Of a stretch of 64,000 bases of DNA, positions 53,805 through 62,565 are shown one piece after another. Below the pieces are notes generated by a model. It did no database searches, had not been told where the DNA came from, and saw nothing but the letters and a program-made list of their open reading frames with translations. The DNA comes from Myxococcaceae bacterium (GTDB lineage: Bacteria; Myxococcota; Myxococcia; Myxococcales; Myxococcaceae), in assembly GCA_019686135.1 (NCBI GenBank), contig JADGHL010000003.1:42300-106299 (forward strand). The letters run 5' to 3'. The stretch's first letter is position 1; each line of letters opens with the position of its first letter. Position numbers and translations under genes: made by a program.

Positions 53805-55250
53805 GTGGATCTGAAGACGAAGCTCTCGCGGCTGACGGCGCCGGTGCGGCGAACGCCGGCGCAGACCTATGGCGCTTCGGGGCCCCACGCACGCGCCGAA
53901 GTCACGGCGCAGGCGGCGGTGCCGATGACCGCCCCCGGGGCTCCTCCGCCTCCAGCGGCTGCGCGATCCGTGGCGACCGAAGAGGCCGGGCCCGGCTCCG
54001 CGGACGTGCCGGACCGTGCAGCCGACATCCGCCGGCGCCTCGCCGCGCTCACCGCAAAGTCCCACGCCGTCCAGACCGCGGCGCGCGCTGTCCAAGGACG
54101 CGGCGCACCTTTCTTCGAGACGCGCGAGACGCCGCACGGACCCATCCACCTGCGCGACACGCTCTTTCCGGCGGACCACCGGCACGGCCGCGCGCCCGTC
54201 CGTGCCGCGCTCGAGGCCGAGCCCGGCCACCTCGCCGCGCTCGCGCTCGACGAAAGCCTGCGCGGTGTCGATCCGCGCGGGATGCTCCTCATCGACACCG
54301 AGACCACCGGGCTCGCCGGCGGCACCGGGACGCTGCCGTTCGTCATCGGCCTCGGCTGGTTCGAGGGGGAGTGCCTGCGCGTCCAGCAGCTGGTGCTGCG
54401 TCGGCCCGGCGAAGAGGCGCCCATGCTGCGCGCGCTGGAGGAGCGCCTGGCCGTGGCCAGCTGCCTCGTCTCCTACAACGGCAAGACCTTCGACTGGCCG
54501 CTGTTGCGCAACCGCTTCGTGATGTACCGGTTGAAGGCGCCGGACCCGAAGGCACACTTCGATCTGCTCCACTGCGCGCGGCGCATCTTCAAGTGGCGGG
54601 ACGGTGGCGCGAAGCTCACCCACATCGAAGAGCGGATCCTCGGGCACGTCCGGAGGGGGGACGTCCCCGGCGAACAGATCCCCGAGCTGTACTTCCGTTA
54701 CCTGCGCACCGGGAACGACGCGCTGGTCGCGCCGGTGCTGGACCACAACGCCCACGACATGGTGCTCCTGGCGGCGCTGCTCGGTTGGCTCGCCCGCCAG
54801 TTCCGGGACGCCACGGCCGATGACCCGCGCGATCAGCTCGGCTACGCCACGGTGGCTGCCCGTGCCGGGGACGCCGAACGCGCGCTCGCCTTCGCGAGGT
54901 CCGCGGCCATCCGGGGCGCCGCGGATCGCGTGCTTTGCGCCGAGGCGCTCGCGCTCGCGGCCCACGTGTCGCGACGGAAGGGGGACGTCCTCGCGGCCGT
55001 GGACGCGTTGCGCGCGGCGGTGCGCGTGGCCAGCGGCGAGCTGCTCGCCTCGCTCCATCTCGAGCTCGCAAAGCTCTACGAGCACCGCCTCGGCGACGTG
55101 GGCCGCGCGCTCGACCACGCCCGGTACACCCAGCTCGCCGAAGGGCCCACGGCGCACCGCCGGCGGCTCGAACGCCTCGAGGCGAAGTGGATGCGGAGCG
55201 CTCCGGACGCGCGCCAGCTGGGGCTGATGGTGCCCATCCGTCCGCGCTGA
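53805..55250 (+). CDS. mrfB: MrfB/YprB-type DEDDh exonuclease with TPR-like tail
   Basis: 481 residues. A Pro/Ala-rich N-terminus of about 100 residues precedes an RNase H-like exonuclease domain: MLLIDTETTGLAGGTGTLPF (DxE), SYNGKTFDWPLLRNRF (second Asp) and DHNAHDMVLLAALL (HNxxD). C-terminal helices (AARAGDAERALAFARSAAIR, LHLELAKLYEHRLGDVGRAL) are TPR-like. Together with mrfA this is the known helicase/exonuclease pair. GTG start at 53805 with GAGG about nine bases before. Confidence 0.92.
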   Translation: MDLKTKLSRLTAPVRRTPAQTYGASGPHARAEVTAQAAVPMTAPGAPPPPAAARSVATEEAGPGSADVPDRAADIRRRLAALTAKSHAVQTAARAVQGRGAPFFETRETPHGPIHLRDTLFPADHRHGRAPVRAALEAEPGHLAALALDESLRGVDPRGMLLIDTETTGLAGGTGTLPFVIGLGWFEGECLRVQQLVLRRPGEEAPMLRALEERLAVASCLVSYNGKTFDWPLLRNRFVMYRLKAPDPKAHFDLLHCARRIFKWRDGGAKLTHIEERILGHVRRGDVPGEQIPELYFRYLRTGNDALVAPVLDHNAHDMVLLAALLGWLARQFRDATADDPRDQLGYATVAARAGDAERALAFARSAAIRGAADRVLCAEALALAAHVSRRKGDVLAAVDALRAAVRVASGELLASLHLELAKLYEHRLGDVGRALDHARYTQLAEGPTAHRRRLERLEAKWMRSAPDARQLGLMVPIRPR

Positions 55251-55320
55251 GCGGCCGGGCACGCGCGCTTTTCGTGGCCGGGATCTTTTCAGGAACCCAT
55301 CGCGGTGGGACAAAGATTGC

Positions 55321-56445
55321 GTGTCCGTCGACGCCAACCCCATCCCGCCCTTCCGACGCCTGATCTAAGAGCTGCTCGGGTCCGCCCTGCTGCTGGCGGT
55401 CGTGGTCGGCTCGAGGTGCATGGGGGATCGGCTCTCCTCGGGCGTGGTGGCGATCACCTTCCTCATCAACACCGTCGCCACCGGCTGTGCGGCAGTGGCG
55501 TTGATGCTGGCGCTCCGGCCAATCTCCGGCGCGCACCTCAACCCCGCGGTGAGCGTGGCCGCCTGGCTGCGCGGCCAGCTCCCGCTGGCGGAGGCGGCGG
55601 AGTACGTGGGCGCCCAGCTGATCGGCGCGTTCCTCGGTGTGGGCGCCACGCTGCTGGTCTTCGGTCCGCCGGTGTTCAACTGGTCCAACCCGCCGCGCGC
55701 CACCGTTACTGAGATCGCCGGCGAGGTGCTCGCTGCGTTCGGCCTCGTCCTGATCGTCACTGCCGTCGAACGGATTGGCGATCTGGGCCGCGCGCTCGCC
55801 GCCGGGGCCCACCTGACCGTCATCTACTGGTTCACCGAGTCCACTTCGTTCGCGAACCCGGCCCTCACCATCGCCAAGGGGCTCACCGACACCTCATCCA
55901 GCATCCACCCGCACGACCTCGGCATCATCCTCACCGCCCAGCTTCTTGGGGCGGCCAGCGCAGGTGCGCTGTTTCGCTGGTGGATTCCTCCGCCGCGCCG
56001 GCGGCGCACGCGTCTGGAGGTGGTGTTCGCCGGGCTTCCCCACGAGGGGCTCGCCCCAATCGCCGCCGGACTCTTCCGCGATGGGGCGCTCCCCGGGCGG
56101 GTGTCGGTCACCGCCGCTGCCCCCTTCGCCGGATTGCCCGTCGACGCCGCCCAGGGCGCCGAGGCGCGGCCGGCTCTGACCGAAGCATTGCTGGAGCGCG
56201 CGGATATCCTGGTCACCCTCGGCCGCGAGGGCGACTGGACCGCGCTCATCGGCCGCGATCGGGTGCACTGGGAGCTCCCGCCGTTGCGTGAGCGCGATGC
56301 CGCCCACGCCGCGGAAGTCCGGCAGCTCGTGCGCGCACGGGTGCGGATGCTTCTCCGCGAGCTGGGCGTCGAGCGCGTGCGGCCGGCGGCGGGCGCCTCG
56401 TCCGATCGTCCCGCGGCGGATTTTCATGAGCAGGAGCAGACGTGA
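55321..56445 (+). pseudogene. Aquaporin/aquaglyceroporin fused to a degenerate arsenate-reductase-like domain; one in-frame TAA
   Basis: Read through a TAA at 55366-55368, the frame gives VSVDANPIPPFRRLI-stop-ELLGSALLLAVVV, the normal first helix of a MIP channel. The channel follows with both NPA boxes (ISGAHLNPAVSVAAWLR and FANPALTIAKGL) and six helices. From about residue 235 a soluble domain (LEVVFAGLPHEGLAPIAAGL, LERADILVTLGREGDW, RARVRMLLRELGVE) has the layout of low-molecular-weight phosphatase/ArsC proteins. However, the P-loop Cys and Arg are replaced (by Gly and Leu in my alignment). A GTG at 55402 would start inside helix 1. It is coupled to mgtC by a GTGA overlap. Confidence 0.75.
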
Positions 56446-57128
56446 TTTCCCACCTCGACATGATGGAACGGATCGCCGCGGGCGCGGTGATGGGCGCGGT
56501 CATCGGCTACGAGCGCGATCGCCACCGGCGCCACGTGGGCCTGCGCACCCACCTCTTGGGGGCGCTGGCGTCCTCCACCTTCATGGTCGTCTCCGCGCAC
56601 TTCGCCTACTTCCAGCAGTACCTGACCGGAGAGGTGATCGAGGTCGACGGGTCGCGCATCGCCGCCTCGGTCGTCTCCGGCATCGGCTTTCTCGCCGGCG
56701 GCGCCATCTTGCGGACCGGCGTGACAGTGCAGGGGCTCACCACCGCCGCCGCGCTCTGGCTGGTGACGGCGATCGGCCTGTGCTGCGGATCGGGGATGTA
56801 CGTCGAGGGCGGGTTCGTCACCGTGCTGGGGATTGTCGCGCTCACCGTGCTCCGCCGCTTCGAGGACAAGAACGACACCGTCCAGCGGCGGCGGGTGACG
56901 CTGAGGATGGGCGAGCGGTCGGTCGGCGTCGCCCAGCTCACCGGCGTGCTGGCGTCGCTCGGCATCACGGTGCTCGACATCGAGTACGAGCGCCGTCAGG
57001 TGAGCGGCGAGCGATCTGCCGCGGTGACCTTCGATGCGCAGATCCCCGCGTCCGTCACCCCGGACCGGCCGGTGGAGGAGCTGGAGCTCTCCTGCGGCGC
57101 CAACCACGTCCACATCCGCAGCCTCTGA
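56442..57128 (+). CDS. MgtC/SapB-family membrane protein
   Basis: 228 residues. About five N-terminal helices with GAVMGAVIGYERDRHRRHVG (the conserved ERQ/ER loop), LRTHLLGALASS, ISGIGFLAGGAIL-like block (VSGIGFLAGGAILRTG) and GLTTAAALWLVTAIGL, then a C-terminal ACT-like cytoplasmic domain (QLTGVLASLGITVLDIEYER). MgtC proteins help survival in low Mg2+ and modulate ATP synthase in pathogens; the role here is unknown. GTG start at 56442 with AGGAG upstream overlaps the fused-channel gene's stop. Confidence 0.9.
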   Translation: MISHLDMMERIAAGAVMGAVIGYERDRHRRHVGLRTHLLGALASSTFMVVSAHFAYFQQYLTGEVIEVDGSRIAASVVSGIGFLAGGAILRTGVTVQGLTTAAALWLVTAIGLCCGSGMYVEGGFVTVLGIVALTVLRRFEDKNDTVQRRRVTLRMGERSVGVAQLTGVLASLGITVLDIEYERRQVSGERSAAVTFDAQIPASVTPDRPVEELELSCGANHVHIRSL

Positions 57129-57141
57129 GCGCGCGGCGTCG

Positions 57142-57546
57142 TCAGTGCCAGGTCCCGGCTTCCGGCTGCATGCCCGTGCCCGGTTGCGCCTCCGCGTAGT
57201 GCTCCATCCCGCTCCAGTCGATCACCACGCAGGTGTCATCGCCCAGCACCCAGGCGTCGTGCCCGGGCGGGATGATGACGAAGTCCCCGGCCGAGACCTC
57301 CACCTCTTCGCCCGAGTCCATGCGGATCATCATCCGCCCCGACGTGACGAAGCCGGTATGTGCCGCCTGGCAGCTCTTCGTGCCGGCGATCGGCCCCACG
57401 TCCTTCGACCAGCGCCACCCGGGCTCGAAGGTGCCCAGCCCGATGGTGCGATCCCCGAAGCGATAGACCTTCGCCTCGCCGTGCTCCACGAAGGGCCGCC
57501 GCTCGTCGGGGCTGCGGAAGTGCCTGACCTCGATCTTGCGCATCAT
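57142..57546 (-). CDS. Cupin-domain protein
   Basis: 134 residues. A beta-barrel cupin with GFVTSGRMMIRMDSGEEVEV and SAGDFVIIPPGHDAWVLGDD (cupin motifs 1 and 2; several metal-binding residues are weakly conserved). The N-terminus MMRKIEVRHFRSPDERRPFV is typical of small stress-type cupins. The ATG at 57546 follows GGAGG by six bases. Convergent with mgtC. Confidence 0.82.
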   Translation of the reverse strand: MMRKIEVRHFRSPDERRPFVEHGEAKVYRFGDRTIGLGTFEPGWRWSKDVGPIAGTKSCQAAHTGFVTSGRMMIRMDSGEEVEVSAGDFVIIPPGHDAWVLGDDTCVVIDWSGMEHYAEAQPGTGMQPEAGTWH

Positions 57547-57626
57547 GTCGCCTCCACCACACAACGGTGCGAACGCGGTGGCGGCCGCGAACCCCACCTC
57601 GTGGGTGGCGACGAATGGCTGCCCGC

Positions 57627-58028
57627 CTAAGGGGCGCGGAGCTCGAAGGTGTGGGTGTGCCCGGCATCCAGCGACGTCTCGATCACCCGCGTGCCGCCGG
57701 AGGCGAGCGCCTGCAGGTCGTCCTGCGTGACCCGAAGCGTGTGCGAGTGTCCCTGCACCACCGAGGTGGGGCCGGTGAAGCCCGGTACCGGGAGCGTCTC
57801 GAGCGCGGACGCGGGCAGGGCGATGTCGTGGGTGTGGCCGTTGGCGACGTTGGACGTGAAGGTGAAGAAGCGCCCGGCATCCGCGCCACCCGCCAGGCCG
57901 GACGGATCCGCGCCCGCGTCGGTGGGCCCCTGAGACCCTGCGGCCGGGCCGCAGCCTGCGAGCACCCGGCCCACTGGAAGAACCAGGAGTAACGCGCCCA
58001 GCCGCCCCAACACCTGCCGTCTGTCCAT
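57627..58028 (-). CDS. Lipoprotein with three GHxH repeats
   Basis: 133 residues. A signal with twin Arg (MDRRQVLGRLGALLLVLPVG) ends at VLAGC, so a Tat- or Sec-exported lipoprotein. The mature part has three similar segments: NGHTHDIALPASALETLP, QGHSHTLRVTQDDLQALASG and AGHTHTFELRAP. Repeated GHxH could bind copper or zinc. The family is unnamed to me. The ATG at 58028 has GGGAGCAGG just upstream. It lies 80 bases from the cupin gene on the same strand. Confidence 0.7.
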   Translation of the reverse strand: MDRRQVLGRLGALLLVLPVGRVLAGCGPAAGSQGPTDAGADPSGLAGGADAGRFFTFTSNVANGHTHDIALPASALETLPVPGFTGPTSVVQGHSHTLRVTQDDLQALASGGTRVIETSLDAGHTHTFELRAP

Positions 58029-58137
58029 GTCCTGCTCCCGCCGCCCGAGGGCGGGTCGCAAGGTGGGGGGCCGGGCGCGGATGGACCATCCAGCACCGGT
58101 CCGAGCCCCCGGGGACGACGGGACTGTCGCCGCCGCT

Positions 58138-59046
58138 TCAGTGCGTGTGCTCGCCGGCGCCCTCGGCACGGGGCGGCGTGGTCCTGCCCAACGCCGCCAT
58201 CCCGCTCAGGCCGCCCAGGCTCATGCTCTCCACCGCGGAGGAGGGGATGATCATCAGCGCGCCGCGCTCCTTGAGTCCTTCGTAGAGCATGTTCATCGCC
58301 CTCAGGTGCAGCGCGGTGGGGTTGTCCGTGTAGCGCTCGGCGGCCTCGGCGAAGCGTTCGGCGATCTGCACCTCCGACTGCGCGAGGATCACCCGGGCCT
58401 GCCGTTCGCGCTCCGCCTGCGCCTGCCGCGACATCGCCGACTGCAGCTCGAGCGGGATCCGCACGTCGCGGATCTCCACCGAGCCGACGACGATGCCCCA
58501 CGGCCCGGTACGCTCGTCGATGATCTGCCGCATCTCATCGTCGAGCTTGCGGCGATCGCTGAGCAGCGTGGCCAGAGACGAACGGCCGATGACGTCGCGC
58601 AGCGCGGTCTGTGACGACCACTGCACCGCCACGGCGTACTGTTCGACCTCCAGCGCCGCGCGCATAGGATCGATCACCCGCCAGAAGAGAACCGCGTCCA
58701 CGTCCACAGGCACCGTGTCGAGCGTGAGCGTCTTCTCGGCGCGGAACGGCGTGGTCACCGTGCGGCGGTCAATGATCATCGTCACCGAGTCGACCACGGG
58801 GATGATGAGGAACAGCCCGGGGCCGCGCAGCCCACGGAAGCGCCCGAGGCGCAGGACCACCGCGATCTCCCACTGCCGCACCACGCGCACGCAACTGGAG
58901 ATGAGCCACGCGCCCACCACGCCCACCGCCAGCACCGCCACGCCGGCGGCCGGCCCTGCCAGCGCCGCTGCGAGCAGCCCCGCCGCCGCCGCGAGCGCTG
59001 CGACGAACAGGAACACCAGCAGCTGGATCGGATTGCCTCCGCGCAT
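58138..59046 (-). CDS. Stomatin/prohibitin (SPFH) family membrane protein
   Basis: 302 residues. An N-terminal membrane hairpin (two hydrophobic stretches within residues 7-55) is followed by the SPFH/band 7 domain: VRQWEIAVVLRLGRFRGLRG, PGLFLIIPVVDSVTMIIDRR, VPVDVDAVLFWRVIDPMRAA and ALRDVIGRSSLATLLSDR. A coiled-coil region (QAQAERERQARVILAQSEVQ) and a C-terminal AMNMLYEGLKERGALMIIPS complete the slipin pattern. It organises membrane microdomains or regulates proteases. MRGGNPIQ at 59046 follows an AGGGG site. No NfeD partner gene is adjacent. Confidence 0.9.
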   Translation of the reverse strand: MRGGNPIQLLVFLFVAALAAAAGLLAAALAGPAAGVAVLAVGVVGAWLISSCVRVVRQWEIAVVLRLGRFRGLRGPGLFLIIPVVDSVTMIIDRRTVTTPFRAEKTLTLDTVPVDVDAVLFWRVIDPMRAALEVEQYAVAVQWSSQTALRDVIGRSSLATLLSDRRKLDDEMRQIIDERTGPWGIVVGSVEIRDVRIPLELQSAMSRQAQAERERQARVILAQSEVQIAERFAEAAERYTDNPTALHLRAMNMLYEGLKERGALMIIPSSAVESMSLGGLSGMAALGRTTPPRAEGAGEHTH

Positions 59047-59145
59047 CCTGCACCCCTGTGCCCGCCTTCCAACCTGCACATCACGCCGCAAGAGGACAGC
59101 GTGCCCCCGCCCGGCGCTCTGTGCCGCGCTCAGGTGGGCGGAAGG

Positions 59146-59510
59146 TCAGCAGGGGCACCGGACGGTGCCGCCGCAGCCGTCCGGCACCTGCCCGCATTCG
59201 TCCTCCTGGCAGACATGCGGGATGCAGCAGGTCCCCGACGGCGAGCAGACCTGCAGGCCGGGACAGCCGCCGCCGTTGAGCCACCCGCCGCATCCGTCCG
59301 GGATCGTCCCGCACTCGACGCCGGGGCGTCGGCGCAGGTGGTGGGCTGGCAGTCCATGCACGGCCCGCAGTCCAACGTCCCGCCGCATCGGTCGGAGACG
59401 ACGCCGCAGCGCGCGTCGGCCTGTTCGCAGCTCTCCAGGCAGGTCGCCCGCGTGGCGGGACAGGCGCAGAGAACCACGGCAACGAGGGCAAGGACCAGGA
59501 GCGCGCGCAT
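59146..59510 (-). pseudogene. Cys-rich secreted protein gene with a one-base frameshift
   Basis: The first frame encodes a signal (MRALLVLALVAVVLCACPAT) and CLESCEQADARCGVVSDRCG, then GTLDCGPCMDCQPTTCADA. The sense then continues in another frame as PGVECGTIPDGCGGWLNGGG, QVCSPSGTCCIPHVCQEDEC and GQVPDGCGGTVRCPC, stop at 59146. The repeat CG-x-x-x-DGCGG-x-x-x-C runs through both halves, showing they belong together. The break is at a GGGGC run at about 59322-59327 (one base missing on the coding strand). Real mutation or sequencing slip. Confidence 0.75.
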
Positions 59511-59639
59511 CGTGGGGGCGCTCGAATACTCCCACGCCCGGGCAGCAGCAGACTTTCCTGACGAACCATCCTGTCAGGTGCGCCCGGTTGCGGATCTGGA
59601 TGCGCACAGGCCCCCACCTGTGATGATCATCCGAGGGCA

Positions 59640-60362
59640 ATGGGACGGATTTTCGAAACGCGCAAGTCGACGATGTTTGCCCGCTGGAGCCGGATGGCGA
59701 AGGCGTTCACGCGGATCAGCAAGGAGATCGAGATCGCGGTGAAGGCCGGCGGACCGGACCCGCACAACAACCCGGCGTTGCGCCGCGCGCTGCAGAACGC
59801 GAAGGCCAACAACATGCCGAAGGACAAGGTCGAGGCGGCGATCAAGCGCGCCAGCGGCCAGGACGCGAAGGCCTACGAGATTGTCCTCTACGAAGGCTAC
59901 GGCCCCCACGGGATCGCGATGATCGTCGAGACGGCGACCGACAACGTGGTCCGCACCGTGGCGAATGTGCGGATGCACTTCAAGGCGCACGGCGGGAACG
60001 TGGGCACTACCGGGTCCGTGGCGTTCCTCTTCCGGCACATGGGCGTGTTCCGCCTCAGCGCCGAGGGCGTGGACGCGGACGCGCTCGAGCTGGATCTGAT
60101 CGACGCCGGGCTGCAGGAGATGGGCGAGAGCAGCGGGGAGAACGGCGAGAAGCAGCTGCTGTTGCGGTGCGACTTCAAGGACTTCGGCACGCTCCAGGCG
60201 GCGATCGAAGCAAAGGGCATCACGCCAGTGTCCGCGGGCGCCGAGTACATCCCGCTCAACCCGGTGGAGCTCCCGGAGGATCAGGCGCAGGAGGTCCTCA
60301 AGCTGGTCGACGATCTGGAAGGCGACGACGACGTCCAGCGGGTCTTCCACACCCTGGCGTAG
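59640..60362 (+). CDS. yebC: YebC/PmpR-family DNA-binding transcriptional regulator
   Basis: 240 residues. [20 protein letters not shown] then [20 protein letters not shown], the [20 protein letters not shown] block and [17 protein letters not shown] are diagnostic for YebC/TACO1. Family members either regulate transcription or relieve ribosome stalling. The N-terminus is slightly divergent ([20 protein letters not shown] instead of the usual GHSKWANI), which may mark a subgroup. Stop is TAG. Confidence 0.93.
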   Translation: MGRIFETRKSTMFARWSRMAKAFTRISKEIEIAVKAGGPDPHNNPALRRALQNAKANNMPKDKVEAAIKRASGQDAKAYEIVLYEGYGPHGIAMIVETATDNVVRTVANVRMHFKAHGGNVGTTGSVAFLFRHMGVFRLSAEGVDADALELDLIDAGLQEMGESSGENGEKQLLLRCDFKDFGTLQAAIEAKGITPVSAGAEYIPLNPVELPEDQAQEVLKLVDDLEGDDDVQRVFHTLA

Positions 60363-60463
60363 CGACCTGCGCCCGCCGCGTGCCGTCCTCCCCGGGCGGA
60401 CGAGCCGCCCTGTTCGCGCATGCGTGGGCACCTTAAGGGTCCACGCAACAGGGAGGCAGAGCC

Positions 60464-61243
60464 ATGCATTGGAAGAGCGCCATACTGGCGGCGGGCGCGG
60501 CGGCGACGCTGGTGCTCGCCGGGTGCAACCGGCAACAGGGGACGGGCGGCGGGGGTACCGCCGGGGAAGAAGTCAGCGGGAAGGTGAAACAGGCCCAGGA
60601 AAAGTCCCGCAGCGCGCTGGACAAGGCGAGCTCCGCGCAGAAGGAGGCGATGCGCCAGCAGGAGACGGCGTCGCGCGCGCAACAGGACGTGCAGAAGAAG
60701 CAGCAGGAGCTGCAGGCCGCGCAGCAGAAGGCGCAGGAGGAGACGCAGAAGGCGCAGCAGGCCCAGCAGCAGGCCCAGCAGGAGGCGAAGCAGGCGCAGC
60801 AGACCGCACAATCGTCGCAAGAGCAGGCCAGCCAGGAGCAACAGCGCGCCCAGCAGGAGGCCCAGCAGCGGCAACAGGCGCAGGCCAGGGAGCAGGAGCA
60901 GCAGGCGCAACAGCAACAGGGCCAGTCGCAGCCGGGCGTCGGCGGGTCGCAGCAGATGGGTACGCAGCAGGGGTCGCAGGTCCTGAGCGGAAGCGTCTCG
61001 TCCATCAGCGGCAATCAGCTGGTGCTGAGTCAGCCGGGGCAGGGCTCGCAGACGATCCAGGTCGGCCCCCAGACGCGCGCGTTCCTCGATGGCCAGCCGA
61101 TCTCGCTCGAGGCGCTGCCATCCGGCAGTCAGATCCGCGCGCAGGTGGAGAACGGAACCGCGACGCGGATCGACGCGACGCGCTCGCAGTCGCAACAGCA
61201 GCCACAGCTCCCGTCACAGCAGCAGCCGTCACCGCAGCAGTAA
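60464..61243 (+). CDS. Gln-rich coiled-coil lipoprotein
   Basis: 259 residues. Lipobox VLAGC near residue 21. Residues 35-155 form a long Gln/Ala/Glu-rich coiled coil (QQKAQEETQKAQQAQQQAQQ and similar), with low-complexity DNA. A globular C-terminal part (SGSVSSISGNQLVLSQPGQG, TIQVGPQTRAFLDGQPISLE) resembles small beta domains that end outer-membrane spacer lipoproteins. A GGGAGG site precedes the ATG. It could span the periplasm like an Lpp-type spacer; that is inference. Confidence 0.8.
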   Translation: MHWKSAILAAGAAATLVLAGCNRQQGTGGGGTAGEEVSGKVKQAQEKSRSALDKASSAQKEAMRQQETASRAQQDVQKKQQELQAAQQKAQEETQKAQQAQQQAQQEAKQAQQTAQSSQEQASQEQQRAQQEAQQRQQAQAREQEQQAQQQQGQSQPGVGGSQQMGTQQGSQVLSGSVSSISGNQLVLSQPGQGSQTIQVGPQTRAFLDGQPISLEALPSGSQIRAQVENGTATRIDATRSQSQQQPQLPSQQQPSPQQ

Positions 61244-61373
61244 CGGAGAGTCCGCCGCGCGCGGCGCCGCCCGGGGCACTCCGGTCCGCCGCGCGCGGCG
61301 CGGGCGCCGCTGGTTGACCGGTCCTCCCCCCGACGTTACAAGCCGGCGACCCCGCCAGAGGAGACGCCCCAGG
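61244..61373. repeat. Duplicated GC palindrome between the lipoprotein and acyl-CoA dehydrogenase genes
   Basis: GTCCGCCGCGCGCGGCG occurs at about 61250 and again at about 61284. Each contains the self-complementary CGCCGCGCGCGGCG, so each can form a hairpin. No U tract follows, so they are not clear terminators. They could shield the 3' end of the upstream mRNA. Confidence 0.55.
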
Positions 61374-62552
61374 ATGCCGCGCCCCGAAATCACCGACCTC
61401 TACCTCATCGACGAACTGCTCACCGACGAGGAGCGCGCGATCAAAAACACGGTCGCCCAGTTCATCGACCGGGAGTACCTGCCCATCATCGGCCGGCACT
61501 TCGAGCAGGGCACCTTCCCGATGGAGGTGATTCCCCGGCTCGCGGAGATGGGCGTGTTCGGCGCCAACCTCCAGGGCTACGGGTGCGCGGGCCTCAACAA
61601 CATGTCCTACGGCCTCATCCTCCAGGAGCTCGAGCGCGGGGACTCGGGGCTGCGCAGCTTCGCCTCGGTGCAGAGCTCGTTGTCGATGTTCCCCATCTGG
61701 GCCTATGGCTCTGAAGAGCAGAAGGAGCGTTTTCTCCCGGGGATGGCGAAGGGGAAGCTGATCGGCTGCTTCGGCCTCACCGAGCCCGACTTCGGCTCCA
61801 ACCCGGGCGGGATGCGGACCCGCGCGAAGAAGGAGGGCGATCACTGGGTGCTCAACGGCACCAAGACGTGGATCACCAACGGGTCGATCGCGGACGTGGC
61901 GGTGGTGTGGGCCAAGGTGGAGGATGGCGGCCCCGAGTCGATCCGCGGCTTCCTCGTGGAGAAGGGGATGCCCGGCTTCAGCGCGCGGGAGATCAAGGGC
62001 AAGTTCTCGCTGCGCGCGTCCTTCACCTCCGAGCTCTCGCTGCAGGACGTGCGCGTCCCGGACCGGAACGTGCTGCCCAACGTCCGCGGCCTGAAGGGCC
62101 CGTTGTCGTGCCTCAACAACGCGCGCGCGGGGATCGCGTTTGCCGCCACCGGCGCGGCGATCGCCTGCTTCGAGGCAGCGCTCGAGTACGCCTCGAGCCG
62201 CGTCCAGTTCGATCGCCCCATCGCCGGATACCAGCTCACCCAGGAGAAGCTGGCGGACATGCTCCAGGAGATCGTCAAGGCGCAGCTGCTCGGGCACCGG
62301 CTGATGCGGCTGAAGGACGAGGGCAAGGCCACCCCGGCGATGGTCTCGATGGCCAAGCGCAACAATGTGCGCGTGGCGCTGGAGATCGCCCGAACCGCGC
62401 GCAGCATCTTCGGCGCCAACGGGATCACCGTGGAGTACCCGGCGGTCCGGCACATGCTCAACCTCGAGTCTGTCTACACCTACGAGGGCACGCACGAGGT
62501 CCACACGCTGGTGCTGGGCAAGGCGATCACCGGCCTCGACGCGTTCAGCTGA
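61374..62552 (+). CDS. Acyl-CoA dehydrogenase, glutaryl-CoA dehydrogenase-like
   Basis: 392 residues. FGLTEPDFGSNPGGMRTRAK (FAD and substrate loop), LNGTKTWITNGSIADVAVVW and a C-terminal ESVYTYEGTHEVHTLVLGKA with the catalytic Glu of YEGTH. The overall order and the opening MPRPEITDLYLIDELLTDEE match glutaryl-CoA dehydrogenases, which oxidise and decarboxylate glutaryl-CoA. The Arg that binds the second carboxylate cannot be verified by eye, so another acyl-CoA substrate is possible. It is followed by a thioesterase 13 bases later. Confidence 0.88.
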   Translation: MPRPEITDLYLIDELLTDEERAIKNTVAQFIDREYLPIIGRHFEQGTFPMEVIPRLAEMGVFGANLQGYGCAGLNNMSYGLILQELERGDSGLRSFASVQSSLSMFPIWAYGSEEQKERFLPGMAKGKLIGCFGLTEPDFGSNPGGMRTRAKKEGDHWVLNGTKTWITNGSIADVAVVWAKVEDGGPESIRGFLVEKGMPGFSAREIKGKFSLRASFTSELSLQDVRVPDRNVLPNVRGLKGPLSCLNNARAGIAFAATGAAIACFEAALEYASSRVQFDRPIAGYQLTQEKLADMLQEIVKAQLLGHRLMRLKDEGKATPAMVSMAKRNNVRVALEIARTARSIFGANGITVEYPAVRHMLNLESVYTYEGTHEVHTLVLGKAITGLDAFS

Positions 62553-62565
62553 GCCGGGGGCCGCC

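Noticed and set aside
61244..61373. Rho-independent terminator after the Gln-rich lipoprotein gene
   Set aside because: The palindromes form hairpins but no U-rich tract follows either one.
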